From the NCBI GenBank assembly GCA_003117195.1, contig BDSI01000033.1:856817-920816 (forward strand): a stretch of DNA of 64,000 bases, written 5' to 3'. The translations under genes were made by a program, and so were the position numbers. Source of the DNA: Eudorina sp. 2006-703-Eu-15. Taxonomy: Eukaryota; Chlorophyta; Chlorophyceae; Chlamydomonadales; Volvocaceae. Below, piece by piece: positions 27,680 through 41,200 of the stretch. Under the pieces are notes generated by a model, which saw only the letters and a list, made by a program, of their open reading frames with translations, searched no databases and had not been told where the DNA came from. The stretch's first letter is position 1; each line of letters starts with the position of its first letter.

Positions 27680-29229
27680 ATGGCAGGCAGAAAGCTTGTC
27701 TATTACCTTCCTCTCATCCCTATGGGTTGTATGATATGTATGATAATTGGAGTTCCGATTTGGTGAGGCGGCGGCCGGCGGGTGTGCGTCTTGAGCTGAA
27801 GAAATACCGTAACCCTGCAGCGGCGCAGCATGAGCTCCACGCTGGCCTACTATCACCGCTGCCACTGGGAGAGCACTCAATCCCCCCTGCGAAGAGTGCC
27901 GAATTGGGTCGGCGGCAGCGAATTAGCATCAGGACATGGTGTCGAGTGTACTTGATACAAACCCTGACGTGCCGCCCCTTGGGCATTGTTGGACGTCCAC
28001 TGTGTGCACTCCTGCAGGGTGCACTACACGGTTGTGATCATAAACCAAGCAGAGTATGCTCTGGCCGTCTTAGGACCATCCGTCAAAGCGCCCGAACTGT
28101 TCCGGGCCGAACAGGCCATCAAGGGCACGTCCTCAATGTACTTGCTGTTTGCATGCGGACTTTTTGCCCTCGGCCTCATGCGGAAGCTCCTCAGCGTCGA
28201 GTACGACCTGTCAGGTGAGGCGGGTTTCGTGCGCGATGCGTCACGCAATGCAGCGAAAGCCAATGGGCACCGTCATTTTTGAAGCTCAGCAGGGATAGGC
28301 TCGACATGGACAGGAACACACTGGTGATGCGCTGTCAGCGGCGTCCTGATCGAAATCAACCCTGTACCATTAACGCGAACCCACGTGTCCCTTCATCTCG
28401 TCCCACAGTCCTCAATGTTAAGCAGCTCGCCATCTACCGCGGTGTGAATGCGGCGCTTCAGTTCATCTGGTGGTTGATCATGGTCTGGGTGGTGGTGCTG
28501 ATGATGGGCGTCGCCATCTTCGCCATCCTGACCTGGGTCAGCTACCACGCCGTGCAAGCGGTCCTGGCGAATCAGGCTGTTGCGACTCCGCCGGTTGTTG
28601 CGCCGGCGGCGACATGCCCGTCTACGTGCCTTAACCTGCAGCTCTTTGCATTCGTGGAGGTGCGTGCACGCAATGCAGCACCCCGCACCCGCCATGATGC
28701 CGCCCGGCGTCCAATAGCATCCGTCGAACTTTGGCACGTGGCCCTGCGGGATGGATGCATCACCATCCCATGCTCCAACGGGGGCGCCGCGCCATGCTCC
28801 AACGGTGCCAGCACCGGTCGGCGGTACGCGTGCACTGAATGCCATGCGTGCCGTGCGCACGCAAAGGGTGTCATAAACGCATGCCGGCATGCGTCTTACC
28901 GATGGCATTGCTGTGGTACCATGCCACACTGCAGCGCATTCTTGACACGTGGAGTGGCAGACATCGCTGTTGCGTCACGCTCGCAAGCGTCGCTAGCACA
29001 TGTATGGACCCTCACGGCGAGTGCACCCGTGCATTGTCGCGACGCAGACGGACCCAAACCAGGCCTGCGTCTGCGACGCAAACGTCCTCCGCCTGGTCCT
29101 GCGAGCCACGAAATTGGCGCTCGATGCCATACCGGGCATGCTGGTCGGCATCTGGTGAGCGGGCCTCGCCGCCGCTGTGACATGTATGATGTATCTATCT
29201 TACAGTGGTTCCATCAGTCGTACCCGTAG
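27680..29229 (+). CDS. Small multi-pass membrane protein, ~184 residues, unknown function
   Basis: Exons: 27680-27762, 28018-28214, 28409-28659, 29206-29229, all junctions in frame. The start is MAGRKLVYYLP, followed at once by a hydrophobic helix (~5-27). A second helix lies at ~67-85 (YLLFACGLFALGLM) and a long hydrophobic stretch at ~105-140 (FIWWLIMVWVVVLMMGVAIF), so three or four membrane passes. The segment before the C-terminus has paired Cys (TCPSTCLNLQ). I recognise no family and no signal that fixes the compartment. The first three exons are convincing; the last (WFHQSYP, stop) is short. An alternative 3' exon at 29513-29663, reading FMYVFGDFFRTSLTCDF and an acidic tail, joins in frame if a donor at 28635 is used instead. 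It shares a promoter region with MCM5. Confidence 0.65.
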
Positions 29230-31290
29230 CCACACCTGCATCGGAGGCTTGCCGTGCCTCGCGGAATGCACGGCACGCCTCCTCCTAGGCGGCACTAAGC
29301 ACGCCGCCCTTCAGTCCGTGGGATGAAGCTGGGACTAGTGGGATGAAGCAGTGAACCGCTGCCTTAGAGCGGCGGTGATGTGCGCGATTGCCTTGGGGTA
29401 ACTACCCACGGGTACCGCGTGTTGGGTGGGGCTTGGGGTACGGGACAGCTTAGCTTCAACAAATATTTCACGGATACAGCTGATTTTTCCTTGGTCTGGA
29501 CTTGGCCCGCAGGTTCATGTATGTTTTCGGCGACTTCTTCAGGACCAGCTTGACGTGCGACTTCATCAACGCGTCACGCGACGCGGAAGGGGAACGCGCC
29601 GGGGCGAGCGGGCCGGGTGCGCCCCGGTCATCGAGCATGGCGCGAGGTTACAATAAACTCTAGCGCTCTGACCTGTGACTTACCATGCATGGACGTTGCT
29701 GACTTCGGTAAATCCGTAGACGCGTTGTGGAGGTTGTGGACGGCCTGAGTATTGATGATGCTGTTGGCGTGGGTGTTGATGCCCACTCGGTTGCCGTGGG
29801 TCGCAGCGGCAGGGCGTGAGCATTTCGGGGGCACGAGCCCTAGTAGCTGCGGACTCACTCCAATCAAACTGTCTAATACTTGCCTGGGCTAGGGACTGCC
29901 GTGGGCATCCCAACCGGCCTGATGACCTTCGGCCCGAACAGACTACATCGTGATAACATGATGCCTTCTGGAGGGTGAAATCTGACCCAAGGAGGGGCTC
30001 TTTTTGCTAGAGAGGACCTTTGGCTACTTGTGTGCGCCCGGCCCAGGTTGACACGCGGCCGCCCACAGATTTCGTGATCCTGCGTGATCTGGATGGACTA
30101 CAAGGGGGTTTGTTTGTATGTCGAGTAAGGGTTGTGTCGAAATGGTTATGCTGCGTGTCGCATGGTGTATTTGCCAACAACCCCTTGCCGGGTCCGCGCT
30201 CCGCGGCTGCTTCGCTCTTCCAAGGGTGGTCCCACGAGGCCATCCTGGCCCAACTCCCTCATGAACGGGGCTGTCCCGCGTCCCGGCTTCCCGTTCGACC
30301 CCTCTCTCCATACGAGCTGCCTGTTCCATGAAGTCACACGCAGGTGGCCTCTTGCAGCCGTTATCCCTTGACGACCCCAGCAAGCCCTCCCTGGGCAGCA
30401 TGGTGCAGTCCTGTGCTGTACATACGCGCACATGACGTCCAGCAGTTCATGCACAGCCTTACGCCCGATGCGGTACAGCCGACGAGGCGGCGGCCTGATG
30501 GGACCACTCTTTGTGGGAGAGTTGAGAGGAACGAGTCTCGGCCGGGCTGCGGGTAGGAACAGAGGGAATCGACTGCAGCGCGCCTCATTTCTGGATGCCA
30601 CGTGGCCTCTGTCTTGCGAGGATCTATTAAAGCAATTTGGAACGGTCGTTGATGGAGAGTTCATGTCGGCTTGCGGCACGGACTGATTGACCGCATGGGG
30701 CAAGCCTAGGTAAGACTCCGGGAAGCGTCCGCAGCGGTTGGGGATGGTTGGGAGACCATGAAAAGTTGATTGTCATGACTTCGGCGCTAGGCGTCGACGG
30801 TCCCATCCACCCTCTGTTGGCTGCGCGCGGCGCGGCCGACATGGACCAGGAAGCCATAGTGGGGCCTGAATACGGTCCTCGAACCGGACCCCGTGTTGCA
30901 CATGTTTTGCCTACCTCCACAAGGTATGAAACACACAATATGCGCACCATATCACCGTCATGGTTTTGGGTTCGTGTGTACGACCCGTACTGGCCAGCAA
31001 CCGGTGCAAGTGGCACGTCCCAAGCGCCCGTCCAGCGACATTTTTTTGCAGAGAATACCGTACAAAGTTTTTCTGAAACAGCGAGTGTTTATTCTTTTAT
31101 TTTTGTTTGCTAACCCTTGAGACACGTTAGTACCAAGTTGGCACAAGCCGATCCAATTAACTGCATTTGATAAGTGTTGCTATAGTGTTATTGTCATTGT
31201 CTTTGCCCAGGCAGAGCTTCGGCGCTCTAAACGTATACCTTCAGAACCCTTCCTTAAAGAGGTTGATTCCGTGGCAGATGTAAATTTAGA
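29230..31290 (+). other. Intergenic region upstream of the AP2 gene
   Basis: About 2 kb. It may contain the alternative last exon of the membrane-protein gene (29513-29663). A TGTAA word at 31279-31283 lies only eight bases before the AP2 start codon and is more likely fortuitous. Nothing else could be supported. Confidence 0.5.
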
Positions 31291-33874
31291 ATGTCAGCTG
31301 CAGCTGAACCCGGCAATGCCACTGAGGAGTCCGTCCTGGAAATGGCCGACGCGGGCGTGGACGCGGGTGTGGACCGTCCGCCCCTTTCGGGTCCTCCCCA
31401 GGGAGCGAGCACTAGCGACCAGGCCACTCAGCAACCTCGGATCCTAGGCAGGCTTCCGGATGCGTCCAGGCGATACAGTTGGTAGGTCCCAGCTTTTGAC
31501 CCAACTGGAATCGTGGGTACCGCTCCTAAAGCCCGTGCGGGATTTTCGCAGGACGGAGCTTATCCAGATGGGTGGTGGAATTGTGGTAAAAGACCAGTTG
31601 GATTTATTGCAGGTACGCCGAGCTTCACGACGCTAGCAACACGGGTCTACCTTAATTACGGGTTACCATCGGCTTTTGCGCAGGCTCGCCTTCGTCACGG
31701 AGCTGTGCATTTCCAGCCCACCATATGCAAGCCGCGGTCGGTCACAGCCCGCGAATTGCAGTACATACAAGACGTTGGGCTCAACGTGGCGGACTGGCAC
31801 ACCCACAAACGCAGCCGAACCCGCCAGCACCCCATGCTGTCGGCCAATCCTGCGCTACGCTGCCCCCAACGAATCGTGAGTTCTCTGCTGTCCTCCATAA
31901 GCCATGTGAGCTTACCGCCGGCGCTTGATCGATCCGGGGTCACAGCACAAGTGTGGGTGGCATAAAACCATGGGCGCACGCAGTCATACTTGACCCGCAT
32001 CAACCTCATGCACATGCCCCTTCGTCGCACAGCAAAAGGTTGCACAGCAACAGCTCCAGGCGGGGAAAGTGGGCACGGCCATGAAGCTGCTCCGCGCGGT
32101 CAAGAGCAAGGCCAACGGCTCGGGCCGCACGTACACATCCAAGTACCGCGGCGTGCACCAGACGTTTCCCACCAAGCGGTGGGAGGCGCAGTTCCGCCGC
32201 AACGGGAAGCCCACGTCCCTCGGTGAGTCCCGTGTCGAGCTGCGCTGCGGGGCCTTTGTTGCAGCCAGCGCCTTCAAGGTGGTGGGCCGCCAGAACAGCA
32301 GGCAGTCTAAGGTCAGCCTACTCCAGGCGGCAACTCGACAGGGACTGCATCAGGCTGACGGACGGCTGGACACCAGAACTTGGGCACCAGGAGCGGTTTC
32401 TTGCGGATCTGCCGTGTCTGCACGCTTCACGCCAGTGTTTATCCGCCACGTCTCCCTGTCTGTGCAATTCTCTGACGCGGCGGCCGCACTCCGTGCCGCC
32501 GTGCGCGCATGTACAACATTCCGTGTCCCTTTGGGTTCGCCTGGGTTTGTGTTTAGCTGACGTAAACCTACACCCCGTGTTCCATGTGTCCCAGGTTGCT
32601 TCGACCACGAGGAGGAGGCGGCGCGCGCGTACGACAAGATGATGCTGTGGTGTGAGCTTCACAACGCTGCGGGCGTGAAGAGCGGCATCACGAATTTTGA
32701 CCCAACTGAGTACGAGAAGGAGTTCGCGTGGCTGCAGTCCATCACGCAGGTGAGGTTTCACTGGGACCGCTTTCCACGGACGCAGGCAGCAGTGCATCCC
32801 ATGTGGCGCGCGTTGAGGAAAGGGGGATGCAAGGGGATGCCAGGTATCCGAACCTCGGACGATGTGAGATACCAACTAGCTCGAAGACACCAGGACGTTG
32901 TTGCGGACCTGCAAGCGCAAATAGTGATGACGGGAGATGCTCAGGCGCTCGGAATCTCCTTTCATTGTTTGCGAGCCCGTGTGTATGTCAGTATGTGTTG
33001 ATTGATGATACTAAGGACGGGGCCAATCGTCTCCGTCACCAGAGCACAACGCGCCCGTCAGATGTTGAATCCTGAAATGATGTCATGTTTATGGTTTTGC
33101 CGGACGCCCTACCCTGTCGTCCAGGACGAGCTGATTGACACACTCCGCGGCGAGGGCCGTCGGCAGGCCGCGCACCGCATGATGCGGCAGAAGCGCGAGG
33201 GGGGTATCGGGGAGATATTCACGGAGGACCCGGACGACGCGCCTCAGGGGCAGCCCGCGGCGCAACAGCAGCAGCAGCCGGAGGGGCAGCAGCCGCAACA
33301 GTCGCAACAGCAGGGCGTGCCCGTGCAGGGCGTGCCGGTGCAGGGCGTGCCAGCGCAGGGCGTACCGGTGCAGGGCGTACCGGTGCAGGGCGTACCGGTG
33401 CAGGGCGTACCGGTGCAAGGCGTACCGGTGCAGGGAATGCTGTCGCAGCAGGGCGTGCCCATGCAGGGCGTGATGCCGCAGGGTATGCTGCCGTCGGGCG
33501 TGCCCACGCAGGGCGTGCTGGCAGCCGGGATGCCGATGCAGGCTGTGCAGGCTGTTGTCCAGCCCACGGCTGAGGCGCCGTCAGCCATGCAGGTTGACCC
33601 TGCCGTGACATTGACGGCGGCGGCCGCAGCGCCCATGCTGGCGCTCCCAGTTGAGGGCCGGGCGGTGGTGGCGGCGGAGCAGGCAGTTCATCCGGCGGCG
33701 GCGGAGCAGATCGTTGCCATGGAGGTCTCCGTGGTGGCAGGGGAGGAAGGCGAGTCCGGGGAAGCAGGCCTCACCGTCGCTGTCGCGGCTGGGGCCCCAG
33801 GACCCGCTGCGGGAAGCGCAGACGCGGCCGCGAGTATGGTGCTGGCCAGCGATGAATTCCTGATGGACACGTGA
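31291..33874 (+). CDS. AP2/ERF-domain transcription factor with GVPVQ repeats
   Basis: Nuclear DNA-binding protein of the plant-lineage AP2 family, ~512 residues. Exons: 31291-31481, 31552-31612, 31684-31875, 32033-32222, 32595-32749, 33125-33874, all in frame; stop TGA at 33872-33874. The AP2 domain (~184-245) is split by the intron after exon 4: SKYRGVHQTFPTKRWEAQFR, then GCFDHEEEAARAYDKMMLW and the GVKSGITNF segment. These match the YRG and RAYD elements of AP2 domains. A single AP2 domain and a long low-complexity C-terminus are seen. The C-terminal half has a Gln-rich run, eight perfect-length five-residue repeats of the GVPVQ type (~326-365), degenerate continuations of it, and an Ala/Val/Glu-rich end that may serve as an activation domain. 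Exon 4 could instead begin at 32039, removing two residues. Targets cannot be inferred. Confidence 0.9.
33311..33430 (+). repeat. 15-bp coding minisatellite, 8 copies
   Basis: Eight consecutive 15-mers of the form CAGGGCGTACCGGTG encode QGVPV. The middle four are identical and the outer ones differ by one to three bases, mostly at third positions. Degenerate units continue to about 33545. Confidence 0.95.
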
Positions 33875-35293
33875 GGCCGTCCGGCAGTGTGCCAAGCTGC
33901 GAGCTGCCCGCCCGGGCTGCCCGTGTCAGCAGCTGGGGGGGAAGCCCGCGGCGGCGGCGGGGCTACGAGTGACGCGGAGTGGGGGTTCGTAGAGAGCGCG
34001 GTGTGCTGACACTGTACGGGTTTGAGGACGTGTACATTGAGTATGGTGGTGTTTGGAAGCTTGGGAGCGGAGGCCCCATCAAGGGTTACCCTTGGGACGT
34101 GGGGTTTGTGTTACTATCATGATGGACCACCCGAACATCGGCAGCAATGGGGGACAGCCTGTGACAGTATGTGGAGCTGTCGAGGCGTGCATGCTACAGA
34201 AGTAGGACCCATGCCGGTGCCGCGAACTTGGTGGGGGGCGCGGCAATCATGGGACGCCGCCCTCGGGTTCGGAAACCTGATGCGCGTAGGTGCGGTCGTT
34301 TCCGTGTGTGCCTGACCAGGAATGAAGGAGGCGCAGCCAGTGTTACCATTATAGGAAGGATGCATGGGGTGCCGTTCAGTCAAGGGGCGCGCTCGTCGAC
34401 TTGGGAATCAGAGCTTGCAGTGTTGTTTTGTTACGGCTGTAGCAATTATGGTTTGGTGTTGGAGTGGTGTGAAGGCACTGGCGATGATGGCGCGGGCTCG
34501 AAAGGCGGGTCCGGACCCTCGCCGAGTGTGTATCAGATGCATGGCCCTGCCCAGGCTGAGATGCTGGGTGGCATCTGTCAGTGCAGCATTGATTGTAGCA
34601 TGCACAATCGCCTCCGCCGTCCGTCGAACGTCCCACCACCCAGCTACCGTTGCATCACGGTCGCAGCTGCTGGCTGCAGCTGCAAAGCCTCAAGAAAGAC
34701 CTTGCGTTCCGCCTGATGGCGTGGCCGTCCTCAAGGACGCCGCCGCAAGGCACAACGGAAACCGCGTCGCCGACGGCAGCACCACATGGACTTATTGCGA
34801 CGACAATCGCGGCACGTTTCCCCGATGGGGAGACCAACGCCGAACCTCGAGGAATACAGCAATATATACGGTAGGCCAAACACTGAGCAGTTACCTGCCT
34901 GAACTAGCACAACGATAATCAAGACATGCAGAATCCCGTATTCGCTGCAGTACTCGGGTTGATCACTGCGATCACTGCTGCGCTGGCTCGCCCTGGCCAT
35001 ACGCACGAAGGCTCACGAGGGCCCGGGAGGGCCCTCCACGGTACGGTCACCCGCTCGCCCGGCTCGGTGTCTATGGCCGCGGCATGGCCTGCCTTGCCTC
35101 ACTCCCCCACTTCCCCGGCCAGGCACATGGGCTGCCCCCGCCTGCCGTCCCCACATCACCTGCACTCCCTGGCAGCGCGACGTCCTGGCCGCCGATGCTG
35201 GCAGGCACCAAGGGCCCCTTTCCGGGGTTCCCCTGTTTCTCAAACATTATATTCATCAGGATTGATTCACTTATAGTTCACGTATGACCGTGA
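33875..35293. other. Convergent intergenic region (AP2 and malic enzyme 3' ends)
   Basis: About 1.4 kb, presumably the two 3' untranslated regions. No TGTAA on either strand, no supported exon and no repeat structure was noticed. Confidence 0.5.
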
Positions 35294-38200
35294 TCACTCC
35301 AACGGTCGATACCGCAGGGCCATTAAGCATGCTACCAACGGATCATCCCCAGGCCCCCCGGCCCGGTCGCGGGCACCGCTCCCGCCGCCTCCAGCGCCCG
35401 CCGCCGCCGATTCCGCCCCGCCCCTGGAGCCGGCCACCGGCACCCAAGCCCCGGCCTCCGCCCTCCCCGACCCCGACGAGCCCGCGGCCAGCAGCAGCGG
35501 CCCCACGCACGTCGCCTTGCCCCCGGCGGCGCTGCCGCTGGTGGCCACCATATCCGTCGCCGCCGCCCGGGAGACCGCCACCGCCACCTGCAACGCGCAC
35601 CGCCCCAGCAGCCCCACGGGGGGCAGCACGCAGTCGGCCGCCAGGTCCTCCGGGCTCGTCAGGTCTGTCCGGGGGAGGGGTACAGGAAGATGGCAGATAC
35701 ACAGTCTTGGAAGATGCACTGGTGCCAGGAGGAGGAGGCGGGCAGCGGGGCGCCGTGCGGGCTCCCTCTCTGTGAGCGTGCTGATCTGCGATACGGGCTA
35801 TTTCCGGGTGCAAAGAGCACGTTGCTTGGCATACACGCAAAGTCGACCGCGGCAAGCCTCCACACGTACTCTGTTCCCGTCTCTTCCCTTCGTTGCCCCT
35901 AGACAGCCCGGATCGAGGGCCACCGCACCTGCCACCGCCCGGGCTGCCGCCAGCAGCATCCCCTCCGTCACCCGCGCCGCACCGCTGGCGACGCAGCCGG
36001 CGCCCAGGCCCGGAAACACCAGGCAGTTGTTGGCCTGAGCGGGCCGCAACGTGCGGCCCACGGACGTCAGCGGCGGGAACTGCATGCGTGCACGGGAACG
36101 GCAACGGCAGGGTGAGAAGGGAGAAACACACCCTTACTTGGCCTGCGGTCACAGCCACACGTCGCAAAGGCAGGGGGGAGGGAGAGGGGCTGCCCGAGGC
36201 GCGCCTGTGTGTGTGGGGGAGAGGTAGGCAGGGGATATAGGAAATTGGTGGACACTGGTGTGCAGGTGGGGTCCTGAGGGCCCGCTGCCGCACCTGGGTT
36301 CCCGAGGCGAACACAGCCCGGCCGTCGGTGCCCTCGAAGGCCTGCTGGAAGGAGCACTCGGCCCGGCTGGTGGGGTTGGACAGCGCGAAGACCAGCGGCC
36401 GGGAGGAGCGCGAGGGCTGCGCCTGGGGGGAGGGGAGGGCGAGCCGGTGTTGATTTTTGTTGTCGGTGATAGGGGATGGCGGGGCCGTACGAGGGGAGGA
36501 CCGGGCGGCGGATGGGCGGCCGAGGGACGAAGGGAGAGCTCCGCGGGAGTGGCTCTGGACAAGCTGCTGGGGAACCCCGGAGCGGAACATATAGGCGCTG
36601 GTGGACCCATGGGTCGGCGAGGAGGTCTCAGCAGCGCAGCGAGGATGAGGACGGGTGGCCCCTCCGAAAGGCACAGGAGGCGATTGCGTCCGGGGACGTT
36701 TCCGGCTGCGTCTTCTCAGCCACTCTCAGCAGCCAACCAGGCCGGTGGGTACTCGAAAGGCGACGCCGCGCCGCCAGCTCTCCTTAACTGCGTCGCAGTA
36801 CTGTTTCATCACAAACGTGTCTTTGTTTCATTACATAGCATTGTTTCCATTATGGGGTAACGTTGTTCACGGCGTATCGGGGTATCGGCACCGCACCTAC
36901 CTGGGTGAGCGCCGCCAGCACCCGCGGCCCGAACGCCCCGCCCACAGTGGCGGCGCCGATGAGGGCGTTGGGCCGCAGCGCCGCCACCAGATCCGCCAGG
37001 TCGCTGCTGCCGTTCAGACCCGCGGGTCGCTGCTTTGCGAACTGGGCCTTGCCCGCGGACAAGTCGGGCCTGCGCGGCGTCACGCGGATTGCCCCGTGGG
37101 ACTTGCACGAGGGCGCTGTGGAGGTGCGTTTACGAGTGCCAGCTACCAGGTACGAGCGCCGCACAAGGTGCGGCGTGTTCCTGTGAGGTCTCCACTTGGC
37201 GGTGGCGGTGGCGGGTGCGGACGGGTGCGGGGACCGGGACGGGGGCGGAGACGAAGGCAGGACGAGGCTCGCCGGGACAGCGCCACGGCGCCCAGTGCCC
37301 AGTGTCCGGACGTCGCCACCCGCCGCCCATCCCCCCACCGCAGGTCACTCGTTCCATCAGCTCATCTCGTCCACCCACCAAACCCACCAGGCCCCTACCC
37401 ACCTATCGCGGGTGACCAGGCCCTGTCTGTCCACAAGCCAGATCCGATCCGCCGCCTCCGCGCGGTCCATCCCGCGCCCGACCAGCTCCGCACACAGCAG
37501 CTGGGCCACTCCCAGGTTGGCCTGCGGGGTGGGCGTTGGGGGGGGGTTGAAGACAGAGTCCGCTTCTTCGCACACATCTGCAACATCTGTCCGCCTCGAC
37601 TTTGCACCCAGCCTCTCGCGGCTGACTTCATCTGCATATCCACATTAATCCCGAACACCCCACCGCACTGGATTCGGTTTTTCCACGTTTCCCCCGCCGC
37701 ACCTGCCCCGCTCCGAAGAACAGAAAGGTCTGTCGCTCCAGGGGCGGCACACCCTCCAGCCGCTCCGCGCCCAGGAGTGCCGCCACCGTCACCGCCGCGG
37801 TGGCCTGGATGTCGTCATTGAAGGTGGGCACACCGCGGGACTCCAGCCGCTGGCGGGGCGGGGACCCCCGGGGGTGAAGGACATTGGGCAGGGGCGACCG
37901 GCGGGGGACCGGGGGTAGCAGAGGGGGCGCCGACTTGTGCTCGTGTGTTTGACAAAGGAACCCGGCCGAACCAACCCTGGAGAGGTGTGCCTGTGTGTCT
38001 GTGTGTTTAATGAGAGTCTGTGTTAGCAAGGAGAAAAACTGAGAGTCCGTGTGTGTGCGTGTGCGTGTGCGTGTGCGTGTGTGGGGGTCAAGTAGACAGG
38101 GAGACAGCAGGTGCCCCGGGGCTGCAGTGCGGGTGCGCACTCCGCTCTCGCCGCTGCCGGTCGGTACCCGGCCTCTGCCGGTGTAGGTGTAGGTGTACCG

Positions 38201-41200
38201 CACACGGTACCTCCAGCAGCGGGAAGGCCTGCGCCGCCCCCACGTCCTCCCAGTGGACCAACAGCTCCGAGCCGTAGCGGGCCTGGGGATGGGTGGGTGG
38301 TTCGGATGGGGGGGTGGATGGGGGGTGGGCTCATCGGAAGGGGGACCCGGGGGCCCCCATGTGGGGTATGGGAACGGGTCTGGGAACGGGAGCCCGCGAA
38401 GACTCAACCAACGCAAAGACACGCGGCCCGCTGGGCAGATCAATCCGGCTAGGCGCACAGCGGGCTTGGGGTGTTCCCGTACCAGCCACTGCTGACCCAC
38501 CCGCCCCATCCCACGCCAACGGCCCCCCTCAAGCCACCCCGGAGGGACCCGACCTGACCTGCAGCGCCGCCACCACTTCGTCCACCAGCTGGTAGTACGC
38601 AGCGCCGCGCTCCCGGGGTCGGCGCAGACCCACGTACAGCGGGTCGTTCACCTGACCCGCGGGTCGGTGACAAGGGAGGGTGACAACATGGTTTCGGAAC
38701 TGGATGTCACGATCGCTACCTCCCGAACTTTGAGCGACCACAGGGGGAGTTTCATACTCTCCCGAGATGCTTTGGGTTGGCACCGGATGGTATCTCACAA
38801 TCGCAGGCGGTGGCGGTTGGCGGTTGGCGGTTGGCGGTGGCGGTTGGCGGTGGCGGTTGGCGCACACACAGTCAGGGACCCAAACCCACCCACACGTTTC
38901 GAAGATTCGAACACCCCCCACGGATTTATATGCGGTCGCCCCCTTCCGTGTGGCCTACTGCCCTCCCACAGAAAGCGGTGCCACGCCACACCACCGCGGG
39001 TTACACAGGGCGCCGTAGGTCCCCCTCCGTGTGACACATACCGTACACCCGTGGGTCTCTTCTCTAAGCATGCCGTACACCCAGGACGAAACCCTACCAC
39101 GCGGTCGGTGTTGCAGCCCACGTCCAGGGCCACGGGCACCACCCAGCCGGGAGCCACGCCGGCGGCGCCGTACACCGCCGCCTTGCCCACGGGTATGCCC
39201 AGTCCGTGGGCCCCCAGGTCGCCCAGCCCCAGGATGCGCTCCCCGTCGGTGATGACGGCGATGCGCGCCTGCGGATGTTGCATGAGCACGGAGAGCGCGA
39301 GTACGGCCGCAATTTAGCCGACAGAAGTCTGGGGTCTGCGTCTGCCGCACGACTCAATCCGCCCCACTACCGCCACCCACCCAGCCACCCACCCACCCAG
39401 CCACCCGCCCACCCAGCCACCCAGCCAGCCACCCAGCCAGCCACTCACCCACCCAGTCACCCACCCACGCACCCAGTCACCCAGTCACCCAGTCACCCAC
39501 CCACCCACCCACCCACCCACCCACCCACCCACCCACCCACCCACCCACCCACCCACCCACCCACCCACCCACCCACCCACCTGCGGTTGTGCGGCGGCCC
39601 AGTTGTCGACCAGGCGCTGCACCCGGCCCGCGTCGTCCAGGCTGATGACCAGACCCGTGGGTCGCGGCAGCAGAGAGCCCCACGCCAGGCACGCGTCGCC
39701 GACCGTGGGCGTGTAGATGAGCGGCAGGTAGCGCTCGACGTCCTGCGTGGGACGGACAAGCAGGACCGAACCACGGGTCCATGCAGGTCATCCGGGTAAG
39801 TTACTTAATCCGTACCGCTTCGACTCAGCCATTCCGCCGGCTCCCCCGTTTCCTGGCAGGTCCACCGTCGAGCACCAGCAGTTGTTCCCCTTCTTCAACG
39901 TGTGACGGCTTTGTCCGTATACCGTATTGGTTCGGACTTTTTTTCCTTCTAGCGTCGAAATCACCCACCGGCAAGCATGCAGGGCCTTGACGCCGGCCAG
40001 CCAACCGCCTCTCTCACGGCCGTGCTTCCTTCTGTCGTACCTTGTGAGCCTGATGTGCCGTACCTGCTGTACCAACGCAAAGAAGGTCGCCTGGTCAGCC
40101 TCCCGCAGCGCCATCAGTGTGTTGTACGACAGCAGCGACGACGTCGACGTGCCGCCGGCCGCCGCCCGCTGCACCGCCGCGGCGGCGCGCGCCACCTCCA
40201 CTTGGGGCGCCGTCACACGGGCCGGCAGCAGCCCCTCCAGGCCGTAAAACTGCCTCTCGGCGACGGGGGTGGCGAGGCCCCTGCGCCCCGCGGCGTGTAC
40301 GGCGCCGCGGCGGGGGCGGGTCACGGGACACCCGCCGCGGCCGATGATATGCAACAGCCGGCACAGCGATCAGCGGTCAGGCCGGCCGGATGACTCTGGC
40401 AGGAACACAGGCCTCATGAAACATATCGGGCAGGCGAGTAAAGGGTTTGACAAGCGCGGGGCCGCACAGGCGAGGTGCGGCGCCCAGTGCACATCCGGAC
40501 GTCTGCCCTCCGGCTCCGGACCGGATGTCCGGTGCCACCTCCTCCGGTGCAAGATCACGAATTCCGTACGCCGTACACCGTACACCACGCCCGAGCTGGC
40601 GCGGCGCCCCTGGCGAAGCCCCTTTGGTCTCCGTATCTTCCAGTGGGCCCCCGTCAGGTGATCTCCCTCCCTCGCTCCCTCCCTCGCTCGCCGGGCTGGG
40701 TGTGTCTGGGCTGCTTTCACTCAAACGCCCTCCCACCCTGCTCCCTCCCTGCCCAGGTTACTGGGGAGCCGCTCTGCTACCTGTTGATGGAGGGGTCACG
40801 GAGCGCCTGCCACCCGCGCGGTGCGGCGCCGGCGGCGGTGGGGGCGGGGGCACAGGTCGTGCCTGCCGCCGCCGCCGCCGCCGCCGCCGTTGTGGCTGCT
40901 GCTGCCGGGGCTGCGGAGGGCGCCCCCACAGCTGAGGAGGGCGGCGCAGCGGCGGTGCCGAGCAGAGCGCCCGCGCCTGTGTGGACCCACGGGTCAGCAG
41001 CGGGCGGTCGGGAGATCGGCAGCGTTGCCGCTCGGCTGCCTCAGCTGGCAGCTCGGCAGCCGGGGCAGCCAGCCAGCCAGCCAGCGCGTCCGGCGGAAAC
41101 GCACGCCGACAGGCGTGACGGCCGTAGGCCGTACAACATTGGATAATCGAGGTCGTGGGGGACCCCTGCATGGGACCCGCCCTTAATGCCCCGTGGAGGA

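Noticed and set aside
33311..33430. CRISPR-like regular repeat
   Set aside because: No spacers: units are contiguous, in frame and coding.
33219..33636. Cys/Thr/Gly/Pro or Pro/Ala/Arg repeat proteins on the minus strand
   Set aside because: They are the other-frame translations of the AP2 minisatellite.
40757..41146. Plus-strand Ala-rich exon before the secreted protein gene
   Set aside because: The minus strand here encodes the conserved malic enzyme motif RGWQALRDPSINR with a matching donor, which explains the open frame better.
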